The notes: a model not told the origin generated them from the letters alone. Shown: positions 16,948 through 25,589, counted from the first letter of the stretch. The stretch: DNA of 64,000 nucleotides from Streptomyces toxytricini (GCF_014649915.1 NZ_BMTY01000022.1:87035-151034), one strand, 5' to 3'. Numbers and translations: made by a program.

Positions 16948-17472
16948 ATGACGACGACTTCGGGATCTTCCCGCACCGAACCCTCCACCCGCGCCGGCGA
17001 ACGCGAGATGCTGGAGGGCTGGCTGGACTACCACCGCGCCACCCTCGCCTGGAAGTGCGAGGGCCTCGCCGAGGAGGACCTGCGCAAGGCGCCCCTCCCG
17101 CCGTCCGAGCTGTCCCTGATGGGCCTGGTGCGGCACATGGCGGAGGTGGAGCGGTACTGGTTCCGGGAGATCATGCTCGGCGAGGACCTGCCCGACCTCT
17201 ACGTCACGCGCGAGGACCGGGACGGGGACTTCCACTTCACGGCGGAGGACACCTGGGCCGACGCGGAGCGGGTGTGGCGCACGGAGGTGGAGGAGGCCCG
17301 CAAGGCCGCGGCGGGCCGCTCGCTGGACCTGGCGTCGAAGGCCGGCAGCCATCACCGCGGCGAGGTGTTCAGCCTGCGCTGGGTCTACACCCACATGATC
17401 GAGGAGTACGCGCGCCACAACGGGCATGCGGACCTGCTGCGCGAGCAGCTCGACGGCGCCACCGGCAGCTGA
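16948..17472 (+). CDS. DinB family protein (DUF664)
   Basis: 174-residue four-helix DinB/YfiT-like protein (DUF664). Such proteins bind a divalent metal through three His and often act as thiol-dependent (mycothiol or bacillithiol) S-transferases in actinobacteria. Candidate metal ligands are His in 'LVRHMAEVERYW', 'AGSHHRGEVFSLRW' and 'YTHMIEEYARHNGH'. The last is the most conserved motif of the family. Start: the ATG at 16948 has AGGATGG 6 nt upstream, better than the in-frame ATG at 16939. Substrate unknown. Confidence 0.85.
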   Translation: MTTTSGSSRTEPSTRAGEREMLEGWLDYHRATLAWKCEGLAEEDLRKAPLPPSELSLMGLVRHMAEVERYWFREIMLGEDLPDLYVTREDRDGDFHFTAEDTWADAERVWRTEVEEARKAAAGRSLDLASKAGSHHRGEVFSLRWVYTHMIEEYARHNGHADLLREQLDGATGS

Positions 17473-17593
17473 CGTCCGGCGCCCGGGCACGGGTGTCCGA
17501 CTGGCGGTGTCCGGCTGACGTCCGTCACCCGTGCGGGGTCAATTCCGTCTCCTGGTTTTCACAACGGGGTCCCCACACAGCAGAGTTGCGCGA

Positions 17594-18142
17594 GTGCATC
17601 CAACCCGAACCACGACGAAACTGCTGCTGTCGGTGGCCTGCGCCGTCTCGGCCGTGTCCGGCTGTATGAACGTCACCCCCGCCCCGATGCAGCCCGCCGG
17701 CGCCCCCGGGACCGCCGGCACGCCGCCCCGGCACGAGCCGACCGGCCCGTCGGACCCCGTGGAGGTCCGGGCGCCCGCGCTGGAGGCGCTCAAGGCGCTG
17801 CCGGAGCAGCCGGCCCATGCGACGGCCTCCGCCACCGGCTCCGGTCCCTCGGTGCCGGCCGCGGCGGAGCCCGCCGCGGCGTCCGCGGGGGCGCTTCCCG
17901 GAGGGGCCGCGCCGCCCGTCCCGGACATCCCGGAGCCGCTGCCGCCCGGCAGGGCCGGCAGCCCCGGCCAAGGCGGGAAGGGGCCGCGGGAGCGCGCGGA
18001 GCCGCAGGCGCGGGTACCGCGCGAGGTGGCGGAGCGGCTGCCGGTCCGGCCGGAGGACGTGTGCGCGTTCGGCCGCAAGCACGGCAAGTGGTCGCCGGAC
18101 AGCCCGGAGGCCCGGATCTGCGGGGGCGTCGAAGGCGGCTGA
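17594..18142 (+). CDS. Putative lipoprotein, Pro/Ala-rich
   Basis: 182-residue predicted lipoprotein. A basic N-terminus (HPTRTTTK) is followed by a hydrophobic stretch and a lipobox 'AVSGC' with the lipidated Cys near residue 23. The mature part is almost entirely Pro/Ala/Gly-rich linker until a short C-terminal segment 'RLPVRPEDVCAFGRKHGKW' with one Cys, which may be the only folded piece. The start (GTG at 17594) is inferred from signal peptide position; its ribosome site is weak. It would be a substrate of the nearby lnt product. Function unknown. Confidence 0.65.
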   Translation: MHPTRTTTKLLLSVACAVSAVSGCMNVTPAPMQPAGAPGTAGTPPRHEPTGPSDPVEVRAPALEALKALPEQPAHATASATGSGPSVPAAAEPAAASAGALPGGAAPPVPDIPEPLPPGRAGSPGQGGKGPRERAEPQARVPREVAERLPVRPEDVCAFGRKHGKWSPDSPEARICGGVEGG

Positions 18143-18159
18143 GGCCGGCCGGACGGCGC

Positions 18160-18179
18160 CCGCCCGCGGCCGCGGGCGG
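18160..18179. terminator. Terminator between convergent genes
   Basis: A 20-bp perfect GC palindrome located 18 bp after the lipoprotein stop and ahead of the convergent TPR-like gene. It probably works for both directions. Confidence 0.5.
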
Positions 18180-18255
18180 CCCGTGGGGTGCCGGGCCGGC
18201 CGGGGGAAGCCCCGGGAGGGCCGACGGCGGGCTGCCTGCGGCCCTGTGCGGTTGC

Positions 18256-18771
18256 TCAGGGGTGCTGTCCGGGGAACGGCAGGGGCCCCTGCCCCGGCTC
18301 CCCCGCCAGCCGCCGCTCCAGGCGCCGGATGGCGGAGCGTACGCCGGCCCCGTAGCCGTCGTCCGGCAGCGCCCGGGCGGCGGCCCGGGCCCGTTCCAGG
18401 TGGAGCCGGGCCTCGGCGGTGCGCTGGAGTTTCGCATAGTCGGCGGCCAGGCTCAGGTGCAGCGAGGGGTAGAACACGCGGACGGCCGGCGGCGGGGGCT
18501 CCTGCCGGGGGCGCGGCCCCTCCCGCAGCGCGTCGGCGGCGGTCAGGGCCCGCAGGTCCCAGGCCAGTTCGTCGGCCGGGTCGTCCTGGGCGTCGGCCAG
18601 GTAGTGGGCGAGCGTGCACCGGTGCAGGCCGTCGCCGTCCTCGCCGAGCTCCGTCCACAGGTCGCGGAGCCGGTTGCGGGCCTCCTCGCGGTCCCCGGCG
18701 TGCAGCAGGATGACCGCCTGGCCGATCCGGGTCATGACGGCGTCCTCCGACGCCTCCTGCTGCTCGGTCAC
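18256..18771 (-). CDS. Helical repeat (TPR-like) hypothetical protein
   Basis: 171-residue all-helical protein whose spacing of Ala, Leu and aromatic residues suggests three tetratricopeptide-like helix pairs ('AVILLHAGDREEARNRLRDL', 'CTLAHYLADAQDDP', 'HLSLAADYAKLQRTAEARLHL'). It is probably a protein-interaction adaptor. The GTG at 18771 has GGAGG 7 nt upstream. The C-terminal tail is Pro/Gly-rich. It stands alone between the lipoprotein and ung, divergently from nothing obvious. I recognise no catalytic motif. Confidence 0.7.
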   Translation of the reverse strand: MTEQQEASEDAVMTRIGQAVILLHAGDREEARNRLRDLWTELGEDGDGLHRCTLAHYLADAQDDPADELAWDLRALTAADALREGPRPRQEPPPPAVRVFYPSLHLSLAADYAKLQRTAEARLHLERARAAARALPDDGYGAGVRSAIRRLERRLAGEPGQGPLPFPGQHP

Positions 18772-18868
18772 CGCGGCCTCCGGCTTGCTCGCCCTGCAGA
18801 CCTGCTCCGGTCTGATCGTCCGACGCTAACCGGAGGCACCGGCCGGGGGGCCGAGGCGCGGTGGGGGG

Positions 18869-19546
18869 TCAGCCGAGGTTCGGGATCCGCCAGTCGATCG
18901 GCTCATGGCCCTGCGCGGCAACGGCCTCGTTGATCTGCGTGAAGGGGCGGGAGCCGAAGAACTTCTTCGCGGACAGCGGGGACGGGTGCGCGCCCTTGAC
19001 CACGACGTGCCGCTCCTGGTCGATCAGCGGGAGCTTCTTCTGGGCGTAGGCGCCCCACAGGACGAAGACGGCCGGGTCGGGCCGGTCGGCGACGGCGCGG
19101 ATCACCGCGTCGGTGAACTTCTCCCAGCCCTTGCCCTTGTGCGAGTTGGGCTCGGCCTCGCGGACGGTCAGCACCGCGTTCAGCAGGAGGACGCCCTGCT
19201 GGGCCCACGGCATCAGGTAGCCGTTGTCCGGGACGGGGAGGTCGAGCTCCGCCTGCATCTCCTTGTAGATGTTGCGCAGGGAGGGCGGCGTCTTGACGCC
19301 GGGCAGGACGGAGAAGCACAGGCCGTGCCCCTGGCCGGCGCCGTGGTAGGGGTCCTGGCCCAGGACCAGCACCTTCACCTTGTCGAAGGGAGTGGCCTCC
19401 AGCGCCGCGAAGACCTGCTCGCGGGGCGGGTAGACCGGCCCGTTCGCCCGCTCCTCCTCGACGAACTCGGTGAGCTCCTTGAAGTAGGGCTGGTCCAGCT
19501 CCCCGCCGAGGACGGGGAGCCAGGACTCGGGCAGCATCTGGGTCAC
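18869..19546 (-). CDS. ung: Uracil-DNA glycosylase (family 1)
   Basis: 225-residue uracil-DNA glycosylase that removes uracil arising from cytosine deamination, a frequent lesion in a 70% GC genome. The water-activating loop 'GQDPYHGAGQGHGLCFS' carries Asp-65 and His-68, and the Leu/His loop 'HPSPLSAKKFFG' lies near the C-terminus, so the enzyme should be active. The GTG at 19546 was chosen because GGAGG lies 8 nt upstream and the usual family N-terminus begins there. Monocistronic in appearance. Confidence 0.95.
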   Translation of the reverse strand: MTQMLPESWLPVLGGELDQPYFKELTEFVEEERANGPVYPPREQVFAALEATPFDKVKVLVLGQDPYHGAGQGHGLCFSVLPGVKTPPSLRNIYKEMQAELDLPVPDNGYLMPWAQQGVLLLNAVLTVREAEPNSHKGKGWEKFTDAVIRAVADRPDPAVFVLWGAYAQKKLPLIDQERHVVVKGAHPSPLSAKKFFGSRPFTQINEAVAAQGHEPIDWRIPNLG

Positions 19547-19682
19547 GTCGACAACCTCCGGTAGTACAAGTACGCGCAGCGCGTGCAACGTCCCCGAACC
19601 TACCGGCCGCCACTGACAGTGCTTCACCCGCAGGGGGTTTCCGGGGGCCAGTGCGGTCCCGGGGCGCCCCCTGCGGGGCGGA

Positions 19683-21269
19683 TCACCAGCTGGTCTTGCG
19701 GTACAGCTCCCACATCTGGAAGACGGTCTGCGGGTCCAGCGCGCGTTCGGCGCCCGCGATGTCCTCGCGCGCGGCCACGTACAGCTTGCCCTGCCACAGG
19801 GGCAGCAGGCGGACGTCCTCGGCGAAGATCTGCTGCGCCTGTTCGAACTGCGGGATGCCGGCCGCGCGGTCCCCCTCGCGGCGGGACTTCGGGAGCAGGT
19901 CGGTGAGGATCTGCGCGGGCTCGTACGGGGTGCCGACCGCGTTCTCCTTGCCGACGAACGGCGCGATGAAGTTGTCCGGGTCCGGGAAGTCGGGGAACCA
20001 GCCTCGGCCGAAGACGGGGTACTGGCCGCTCTTGTAGCCCTCCTGGAAGGCCTTCCAGGGCTGGCCGCGCAGGGTGACCTTGAACAGGCCGCTCTCGTCG
20101 AGCTGGCGCTTGATCTCGGTGAACTCGTCCGCAGTGGAGGCGCCGTAGCGGTCGGTGGTGTACCAGAAGGTCAGCTCGACCGGCTGGGTGATGCCGGCGT
20201 CCTTGAGGATCTTCTTGGCCTTGGCGACGTCGGCCTGGCCGTACTTGTCGTAGAAGGGCGTCTTGTGGCCCACGACGCCCTTGGGGACCATCGAGTACAG
20301 CGGCTCGGCGGTGCCCTGGTAGACCTTGGAGACGAGCATGCCGCGGTCGATGACCTGGGCGATCGCCTGGCGGACGGCCGGCTTGGCGACGTTCGGGTCG
20401 TCCTTGGGGTTGAAGACCAGGTAGCGGATCTCGGAGCCGACGTTCTCGACGACCTGGACGCCCTGGGAGTGGGCCGCGGGGTCCTGGAGCTCCCTGACCT
20501 GGGCGGCGGAGAGGCCTCGGTAGGTGGCGTCGATCTCCTTGGCCTTGAGCGCGGAGATCATCTGGCCGGCGTCCGCGTAGTAGCGGATGGTGACCCCGTC
20601 GTTGCGGCGGTTCGCGAAGCCGTTGTAGGAGGCGTTCCCGGTCAGGACGGCCTCGCTGCCCTCCTTGTACGACTCCAGGACGTACGGGCCGGATCCGGTG
20701 ACCTTGCCGTCCTCGCGGACCTTGTCGGCGGGGTACGCGCCGGGGGCGACCAGCGAGGCGGCGGGCGAGCCGAGGACGAAGGGGAAGGTGGCGTCGGGGG
20801 TCTTCAGGTGGAAGACGACCGTCTGCGCGTCGGGGGTCTCGATCCGGTCGAGGCTGCCGAAGAGGTCCTTCGGGCCGACCTTGGAGCCGATGGTCCGGAT
20901 CCGGTCGAGGGAGTGCTTGACGGCCTTCGCGTCGAGCGCCTCGCCGTTGGAGAACTTCAGGCCCTTGCGCAGGGTGCAGCGGTAGGACTCGTTCGCCGAG
21001 TCGGTGAACTCGCAGTTCTGCGCGGCGTCGGGCTGGGGCTTGGCGGAGCCCGTGGGGAACGCCAGGAGGGTCTGGTAGACGTTGCGGTAGAGCTCCCAGG
21101 AGCCGTCCCAGGCCGCGGCGGGATCGAGGGTGGTGGGGGCGCTCGTCGTGCCGACGGTGATCTTCTTTTCGGCGTCTTTGCTGTCGTCCGAAAGCAGACC
21201 GCATCCGGCGAGCAGGGATATGGACGCAAGGGCCGCAGTGATCTGCAGGCTTCTGGTCCGGTTGAACAC
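19683..21269 (-). CDS. Peptide/solute ABC transporter substrate-binding lipoprotein
   Basis: About 528 residues, SBP_bac_5 (DppA/OppA) family: an extracellular lipoprotein that binds peptides or other solutes for an ABC importer. The signal peptide ends in lipobox 'LLAGC'. The family signature 'TLDPAAAWDGSWELYRNVYQ' follows, and the two-lobed fold spans the rest. The GTG at 21269 was preferred to the one at 21275 because the GAGGAG site lies 7 nt from it but almost abuts the upstream codon. No permease or ATPase genes are adjacent, so it is an orphan binding protein or works with a transporter encoded elsewhere. Confidence 0.88.
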   Translation of the reverse strand: MFNRTRSLQITAALASISLLAGCGLLSDDSKDAEKKITVGTTSAPTTLDPAAAWDGSWELYRNVYQTLLAFPTGSAKPQPDAAQNCEFTDSANESYRCTLRKGLKFSNGEALDAKAVKHSLDRIRTIGSKVGPKDLFGSLDRIETPDAQTVVFHLKTPDATFPFVLGSPAASLVAPGAYPADKVREDGKVTGSGPYVLESYKEGSEAVLTGNASYNGFANRRNDGVTIRYYADAGQMISALKAKEIDATYRGLSAAQVRELQDPAAHSQGVQVVENVGSEIRYLVFNPKDDPNVAKPAVRQAIAQVIDRGMLVSKVYQGTAEPLYSMVPKGVVGHKTPFYDKYGQADVAKAKKILKDAGITQPVELTFWYTTDRYGASTADEFTEIKRQLDESGLFKVTLRGQPWKAFQEGYKSGQYPVFGRGWFPDFPDPDNFIAPFVGKENAVGTPYEPAQILTDLLPKSRREGDRAAGIPQFEQAQQIFAEDVRLLPLWQGKLYVAAREDIAGAERALDPQTVFQMWELYRKTSW

Positions 21270-21303
21270 GTGCACGCTCCTCGATCAGCCAGGGGTGCGG
21301 CAG

Positions 21304-21331
21304 ACCCTACCGCAGTGCGGCACAAATCCAA
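21304..21331 (-). promoter_or_regulatory. Candidate promoter of the binding-lipoprotein gene
   Basis: On the minus strand, TTGGAT (21326-21331) and TAGGGT (21304-21309) are separated by 16 bp, close to the Streptomyces vegetative consensus TTGACN/TAGRRT. They lie about 35 bp upstream of the start codon. Confidence 0.4.
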
Positions 21332-21377
21332 TGGGCAGGTTTAGTGCGCCGCTTGACCGATTTAGGACCCCTTCGAT

Positions 21378-21410
21378 ACGAATTTGCCTCCCGTCAGGAG
21401 GCAAATTCGT
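21378..21410 (-). terminator. Terminator of the fabG/SDR operon
   Basis: Perfect 14-bp stem (21378-21391 with 21397-21410) and a 5-nt loop, 12 bp after the stop of the leftward SDR gene. It is unusually AT-rich (contains GAATTTGCC) for this genome and is the only strong hairpin here. Confidence 0.75.
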
Positions 21411-21421
21411 CCGATTATCGA

Positions 21422-22183
21422 TCAGTGAACTCCGGCATTGAGGAACATTCCCCCGTCGACGACCAGTGTTTGACCGGTGATCCATTCCGCTTGCGCAGAC
21501 GTGAGGAAAGCCGCAGCTCCCCCGATGTCGGCCGGAACGCCCAGGCGCCCCAGCGGGTACGCGGCCGCGGCCTCCGCCTCCCGGTCCTCGTAGAGCGCCA
21601 GCGCGAACCTGGTCTTGACCACGGCGGGTGCGATCGCGTTGACGCGGACCCCCGGCGCCATCTCGTGCGCGAGCTGGAGCGTCAGGTTGATCATGGCCGC
21701 CTTGCTCATGCCGTACGCACCGATGAAGGGCGAGGCCGAGACGCCGGCGATGGACGCGATGTTCACGATCGCGCCACCGTGCTCCTTCTGCCAGGCGTGC
21801 CAGGTCCGCTGGGCGAAGCCGAGCGCCGAGACCACGTTCGTCTCGAAGACCTTGCGCGCGACCCCCAGGTCGAGGTCCGCGATCGGGCCGAAGACGGGAT
21901 TGGTGCCCGCGTTGTTGATCAGGAAGTCGACGCGCCCGAACGCCTCCATCGTGCGCTCGACCGCGACGGCCTGGTGGGCCTCGTCGTGTGCCTTTCCGGC
22001 CACGCCGATCACCCGGTCCGCCCCGAGCGCCTCGACGGCCTCCTTCAGCGCCTCCTCGTTGCGGCCCGTGATGCACACCCGGTCGCCCCGGGCCACGAGC
22101 GCCTCGGCGATGCCCCGGCCGATGCCCCGGCTCGCGCCGGTGATCAGCGCGACCTTGCCGCTGTCCGTTCCCTCGTACGCCAT
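21422..22183 (-). CDS. SDR family oxidoreductase
   Basis: 253-residue short-chain dehydrogenase/reductase. The cofactor motif is 'TGASRGIG' and 'NNAG' is in 'LINNAGTNP'. The catalytic Ser is in 'NIASIAGVS' and the active site is 'YGMSK', so the tetrad is intact. The ATG at 22183 has GGGGAGAGG upstream. It is the second gene of a two-gene operon with fabG (29-bp gap). With its FabG-like partner it likely reduces or oxidises a 3-hydroxy/keto acyl thioester or a related alcohol; exact substrate unknown. Confidence 0.9.
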   Translation of the reverse strand: MAYEGTDSGKVALITGASRGIGRGIAEALVARGDRVCITGRNEEALKEAVEALGADRVIGVAGKAHDEAHQAVAVERTMEAFGRVDFLINNAGTNPVFGPIADLDLGVARKVFETNVVSALGFAQRTWHAWQKEHGGAIVNIASIAGVSASPFIGAYGMSKAAMINLTLQLAHEMAPGVRVNAIAPAVVKTRFALALYEDREAEAAAAYPLGRLGVPADIGGAAAFLTSAQAEWITGQTLVVDGGMFLNAGVH

Positions 22184-22212
22184 CGCCTCTCCCCTGCCTC
22201 TCTCCGCCGCCG

Positions 22213-22974
22213 TCAGGCGAGCGGGCCGCCGGCCACGTACAGGACCTGGCCGGAAACGAAGCCCGCGGCGTCCCCCGTGAAGAAGGCGATCGCGTTGGCG
22301 ACGTCCTCCGGGCGCCCGACGCGCTGGACGGGGATCTGGGTGGCGGCCGCCGCCTGGAAGTCCTCGAAGCCCATGCCGACGCGGGCGGCCGTCTGGGCGG
22401 TCATGTCGGTGGCGATGAAGCCGGGCGCGACAGCGTTCGCGGTGATGCCGAACTTGCCGAGCTCGATGGCGAGGGTCTTGGTCAGGCCCTGGAGGCCCGC
22501 CTTGGCGGCCGAGTAGTTCGCCTGGCCCCGGTTGCCGAGCGCCGAGCTGCTGGAGAGGTTGACGATGCGGCCGAACTGCGCGTCGACCATGTGCTTCTGA
22601 CAGGCCCTCGACATCAGGAACGCGCCGCGCAGGTGCACGTTCATGACCGTGTCCCAGTCGCCCTCGCTCATCTTGAACAGCAGGTTGTCGCGCAGCACGC
22701 CCGCGTTGTTGACGAGGATGGTCGGCGCCCCGAGCGTGCTCGCGACGCGCTCGACGGCCGCCTCGACCTGTGCGGCGTCCGAGACGTCGCAGCCGATGGC
22801 GACGGCCTTGCCGCCGGCCGCGGTGACGGCCTCGACGGCGTCCTTGCAGGCGGCCTCGTCGAGGTCGAGTACGGCGACCGCGCGGCCCTCGGCGGCCAGG
22901 CGCACGGCGGTGGCCGCGCCGATGCCGCGGGCCGCCCCGGTCACGATCGCGACGCGCTGCTCGGTGGTGGACAT
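22213..22974 (-). CDS. fabG: 3-oxoacyl-ACP reductase-like SDR
   Basis: 253-residue SDR most like 3-oxoacyl-[acyl-carrier-protein] reductases. Motifs are 'TGAARGIG', 'NNAGVLRDNLLFKM', the Ser of 'NLSSSSALG', 'YSAAKAG' and 'VAPGFIATDMT', all typical of FabG. The C-terminal 'VSGQVLYVAGG' also fits. It has a GAGGAG ribosome site and is the first gene of the operon, with a palindrome-rich promoter region upstream. The essential fatty-acid cluster is not here, so this is an accessory FabG, perhaps for degradation or secondary lipids. Confidence 0.88.
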   Translation of the reverse strand: MSTTEQRVAIVTGAARGIGAATAVRLAAEGRAVAVLDLDEAACKDAVEAVTAAGGKAVAIGCDVSDAAQVEAAVERVASTLGAPTILVNNAGVLRDNLLFKMSEGDWDTVMNVHLRGAFLMSRACQKHMVDAQFGRIVNLSSSSALGNRGQANYSAAKAGLQGLTKTLAIELGKFGITANAVAPGFIATDMTAQTAARVGMGFEDFQAAAATQIPVQRVGRPEDVANAIAFFTGDAAGFVSGQVLYVAGGPLA

Positions 22975-23019
22975 GCTGGATCTCCTCGCCCTTGGAATCC
23001 TCTGGGCGGCCGCCCGTGG

Positions 23020-23050
23020 GTGAGCAACCGCTTAGTAGCCTCAGCTGAGG
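23020..23050 (-). promoter_or_regulatory. Candidate operator upstream of the fabG operon
   Basis: Contains a perfect 12-bp palindrome CCTCAGCTGAGG (23039-23050). Next to it is TGAGCAACCGCTTAGT (23021-23036), whose CAA..CTTA core resembles TetR-type operators that control acyl-CoA/lipid genes in actinobacteria. It lies 45-75 bp upstream of the fabG start. No regulator gene is adjacent. Confidence 0.4.
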
Positions 23051-23116
23051 AGACGCTAGGAGCCCCGGCACCCGGTGTCAACGGCGCCGGGCCCGGGGCC
23101 CGCCCGAACGTCCGGA

Positions 23117-23500
23117 TCAGCGCACCAGCAGGTCGAGCAGGCGTTCCACCTCGGCTTCCGGATCCGCCGTCAGACCCGTGTGCACCGGGCCCGGTTGCAC
23201 CACCGTGCTGCGCGGCGCGATCAGCCAGCGGAAGCGGCGGCCCGCGTCGTCGCCGGCGGCCTGCCCGGCCCGCTCGCCGCCGCTGCACACGCCTTCGACA
23301 CCGCGCAGGGCCGCCCGTACGCCGGTCACGTCGGCGCCGGGGTCCAGGGCGAGGAGCTTGGCCTCGTCGAGGTGGGTGCGGGCGGCGACGTACGAGCGCG
23401 CCCGGCAGTAGACGATCACCCCGGCGTTGAAGCACTCGCCGCGCTCCATCCGGGGCACCACGCGCACCAGCGCGTATTCGAAGACGTCCCGCCCGGTCAT
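23117..23500 (-). CDS. DUF3037 domain protein
   Basis: 127-residue protein of the DUF3037 family: 'YALVRVVPRMERGECFNAGVIVYCR' (core VPRMERGECFNAG) is the signature N-terminal block. Its function is unknown. The ATG overlaps the stop of the HipA-like kinase gene (TCAT on the plus strand at 23497-23500), indicating translational coupling and a joint function. It is the downstream member of the pair. No toxin or nuclease motif was seen. It is probably a small accessory or substrate protein for the kinase. Confidence 0.85.
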   Translation of the reverse strand: MTGRDVFEYALVRVVPRMERGECFNAGVIVYCRARSYVAARTHLDEAKLLALDPGADVTGVRAALRGVEGVCSGGERAGQAAGDDAGRRFRWLIAPRSTVVQPGPVHTGLTADPEAEVERLLDLLVR

Positions 23501-24384
23501 TCGTCGCCGCTCTTCCGCTCGCTGCCGTCCTGCCCGTCGCCGCTCCGGCCCTTGGCCCCGCCGGCCTTGTGGGGCCATTCCGGCAGGTGGTCCGTCAGCC
23601 AGCCCGGCGGCTTCTGCGGCGCCTTCACCTCGGGCACCATCGAGATCCGCTCGTGGATGGCGGCCGCGCGCGGCAGCAGCGCCTCAACGTAGGCCCGCCG
23701 CACTGCGTCGGCGGAGTCGAAGCCCGGTTCGCCGGCGAGCCATTCGTCGGGTACGTCGGCGGCGACCTCGGTCAGCAGCTCCTCGGTGACCAGCGGGGCG
23801 AGTTCGGCGGCGGCCGCCGCGATGTCCGGGCCCACCGGGGCGAGGGCGTGGTCGGAGGCGTTGTACGGCTTGTCCGCGGCCGCGGCGGCCGTGGGCCAGT
23901 TGTGGTGCCAGATCATGGTGGCGCCGTGGTCGATGAGCCACAGGTCGCCGTGCCACACCAGCATGTTGGGGTTGCGCCAGGACCGGTCGACGTTGTTGAC
24001 GAGGGCGTCGAACCAGACGACGCGCCCCGCCTCGACGGGGTCGACCCGGTACGCGAGCGGGTCGAAGCCGATCGAGCCGGGCAGGTAGTCCATCCCCAGG
24101 TTGAGCCCGCCGCTGGCCTTCAGCAGCTCCTGCACCTCCTGGTCGGGCTCGCCGAGCCCGATGACGGGGTCGAGCTGCATCTGCACCAGCTGCGGCACGC
24201 GCAGCCCGAGCCGCTGCGCGAGGCGCCCGCAGACGACCTCGGCGACCAGCGTCTTGCGCCCCTGTCCGGCCCCGGTGAACTTCATGACGTACGTGCCGAG
24301 GTCGTCGGCCTCGACGATCCCCGGCAGCGAGCCGCCCTCGCGCAGGGGCGTCACGTATCGGGTGGCGATCACTTCTGTGAGCAT
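23497..24384 (-). CDS. HipA-like kinase
   Basis: 295-residue protein with the C-terminal kinase core of HipA-type Ser/Thr kinases. Lys-35 lies in 'YVMKF', the catalytic loop 'NNVDRSWRNPN' has Asp-133 and Asn-138 at HipA spacing, and 'LIDHG' has the metal-binding Asp-152. It lacks the HipA N-subdomain_1 and no HipB-type DNA-binding antitoxin is next to it. Instead it is fused by a 4-bp overlap to a DUF3037 gene. The C-terminal 50 residues are basic and low-complexity. The ATG at 24384 abuts GGAGGG; the GTG four codons on is an alternative start. Confidence 0.82.
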   Translation of the reverse strand: MLTEVIATRYVTPLREGGSLPGIVEADDLGTYVMKFTGAGQGRKTLVAEVVCGRLAQRLGLRVPQLVQMQLDPVIGLGEPDQEVQELLKASGGLNLGMDYLPGSIGFDPLAYRVDPVEAGRVVWFDALVNNVDRSWRNPNMLVWHGDLWLIDHGATMIWHHNWPTAAAAADKPYNASDHALAPVGPDIAAAAAELAPLVTEELLTEVAADVPDEWLAGEPGFDSADAVRRAYVEALLPRAAAIHERISMVPEVKAPQKPPGWLTDHLPEWPHKAGGAKGRSGDGQDGSERKSGDE

Positions 24385-24393
24385 CCCTCCAGG

Positions 24394-25554
24394 CTAACCG
24401 GGCGGGAGGCCGCGCCAGATCCGCTCGTACGCGGGGCGGTAGCCCGGGGGGTCCCAGGAGGTTCCGGCCCCGCTGTTGGCCGCCGTCACCACGTGGACCG
24501 GGGCGACGTACCCGCTCGCGGGGCTGCCCGCGAAGGCGCGGTTGAATTCGTCGACGATCTGCCAGCCCTGCTGGTTGAGGGGCTCGGGCACCGTGGCGGC
24601 CTGGAACTGCCGGGTGTTGATGCGCTGGAAGGCGGACGGGTCTCCGTCGCCGGCGCCGATGTTCTGCGGCGGCCCGGCGCCCGGGCGGCCCGCGGCGCGG
24701 AACGCCGGGGCGGCGTCGGCGAAGTACAGGTCGTTGATGGCGACCGAGTAGGTCCAGTCGTCGCCGAAGCGGGACAGGAGGGAGGAGACCTCCTGCGGGG
24801 TGCGCCGGCTGGCGTCCGGGATGGGGATGTTCTCGTACGACAGCAGCCGCACGCCGGGGCAGGCGGCGAGCCGCCGCCGGATCAGCCCGGCCTTGTTCCT
24901 GGCGAAGGGGATCGAGTCGTCCGTGAAGAGGACGACGCCGGCGCGGCCGCCGGAGCCGGCGATGACCCAGTCCGCGCTGATCCGGGCGACGTCCTCCACT
25001 TCGGTGGTGACGTTGGTGAACAGCTTCGGGTCGGCGCTCGGGCCGGGCGCGGCAACCGCGTGCCAGCCTACGAGGGGGATGCCGGCCGCCTCGGCCCGGG
25101 CGAGCTGCTGGGAGGTCAGGCGCGGGTCGAAGCCGCCGATGACGATGCCCGACGGCTTCAGGGTGACCGCCTGGCTGAGGGCGGCCTGGATGCCGGCCGG
25201 GGTGCCCTCGCCGTCGATGACCCGGACCTGCCAGCCGATGGTCGCGGCGGCCTGCTCCACCCCGTCCGCGACGCCGGCGACGCCCGGGTTGGTCATGGTC
25301 TGCGCGACGTACACGAGGGTCCTGCCGGGGACGGCGCGGGGGCCGGTGGTGGGGCCGTTCCATGAGGTGTCGGTGCGCTCGGCACGCCGTACGGCCTCCT
25401 GCGCCCCGCGCTGGACGCCGGGGCAGCCGCCGGCGCCCGTCGCGGCGGTTGCGGCTGGGTCGGCCGGGCCGCCGGCGCAGCCCGCGGCGGCTGCGGCGAG
25501 CGCCGCCCACAGGGCTGCGGCCGCGAGGGCGGTCGTCTTGCGGTGGTGGCGCAC
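24394..25554 (-). CDS. Sugar ABC transporter substrate-binding lipoprotein
   Basis: 386-residue periplasmic-binding-protein-like (ribose/galactose type, Peripla_BP_4) lipoprotein. The signal ends in lipobox 'AAAGC', followed by a linker and a two-lobed sugar-binding fold ('YVAQTMTNPG' begins lobe 1, 'GIVIGGFDP' strand end). It is the last gene of a leftward ABC operon after the ATPase and permease genes. The cognate sugar is unknown. GTG start. The divergent N-terminal Cys pair (GGCPGVQ) is unusual for the family. Confidence 0.85.
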   Translation of the reverse strand: MRHHRKTTALAAAALWAALAAAAAGCAGGPADPAATAATGAGGCPGVQRGAQEAVRRAERTDTSWNGPTTGPRAVPGRTLVYVAQTMTNPGVAGVADGVEQAAATIGWQVRVIDGEGTPAGIQAALSQAVTLKPSGIVIGGFDPRLTSQQLARAEAAGIPLVGWHAVAAPGPSADPKLFTNVTTEVEDVARISADWVIAGSGGRAGVVLFTDDSIPFARNKAGLIRRRLAACPGVRLLSYENIPIPDASRRTPQEVSSLLSRFGDDWTYSVAINDLYFADAAPAFRAAGRPGAGPPQNIGAGDGDPSAFQRINTRQFQAATVPEPLNQQGWQIVDEFNRAFAGSPASGYVAPVHVVTAANSGAGTSWDPPGYRPAYERIWRGLPPG

Positions 25555-25589
25555 GGTGCTCCTGGTACGGGTCGGTCGGGTCGCGGGGC

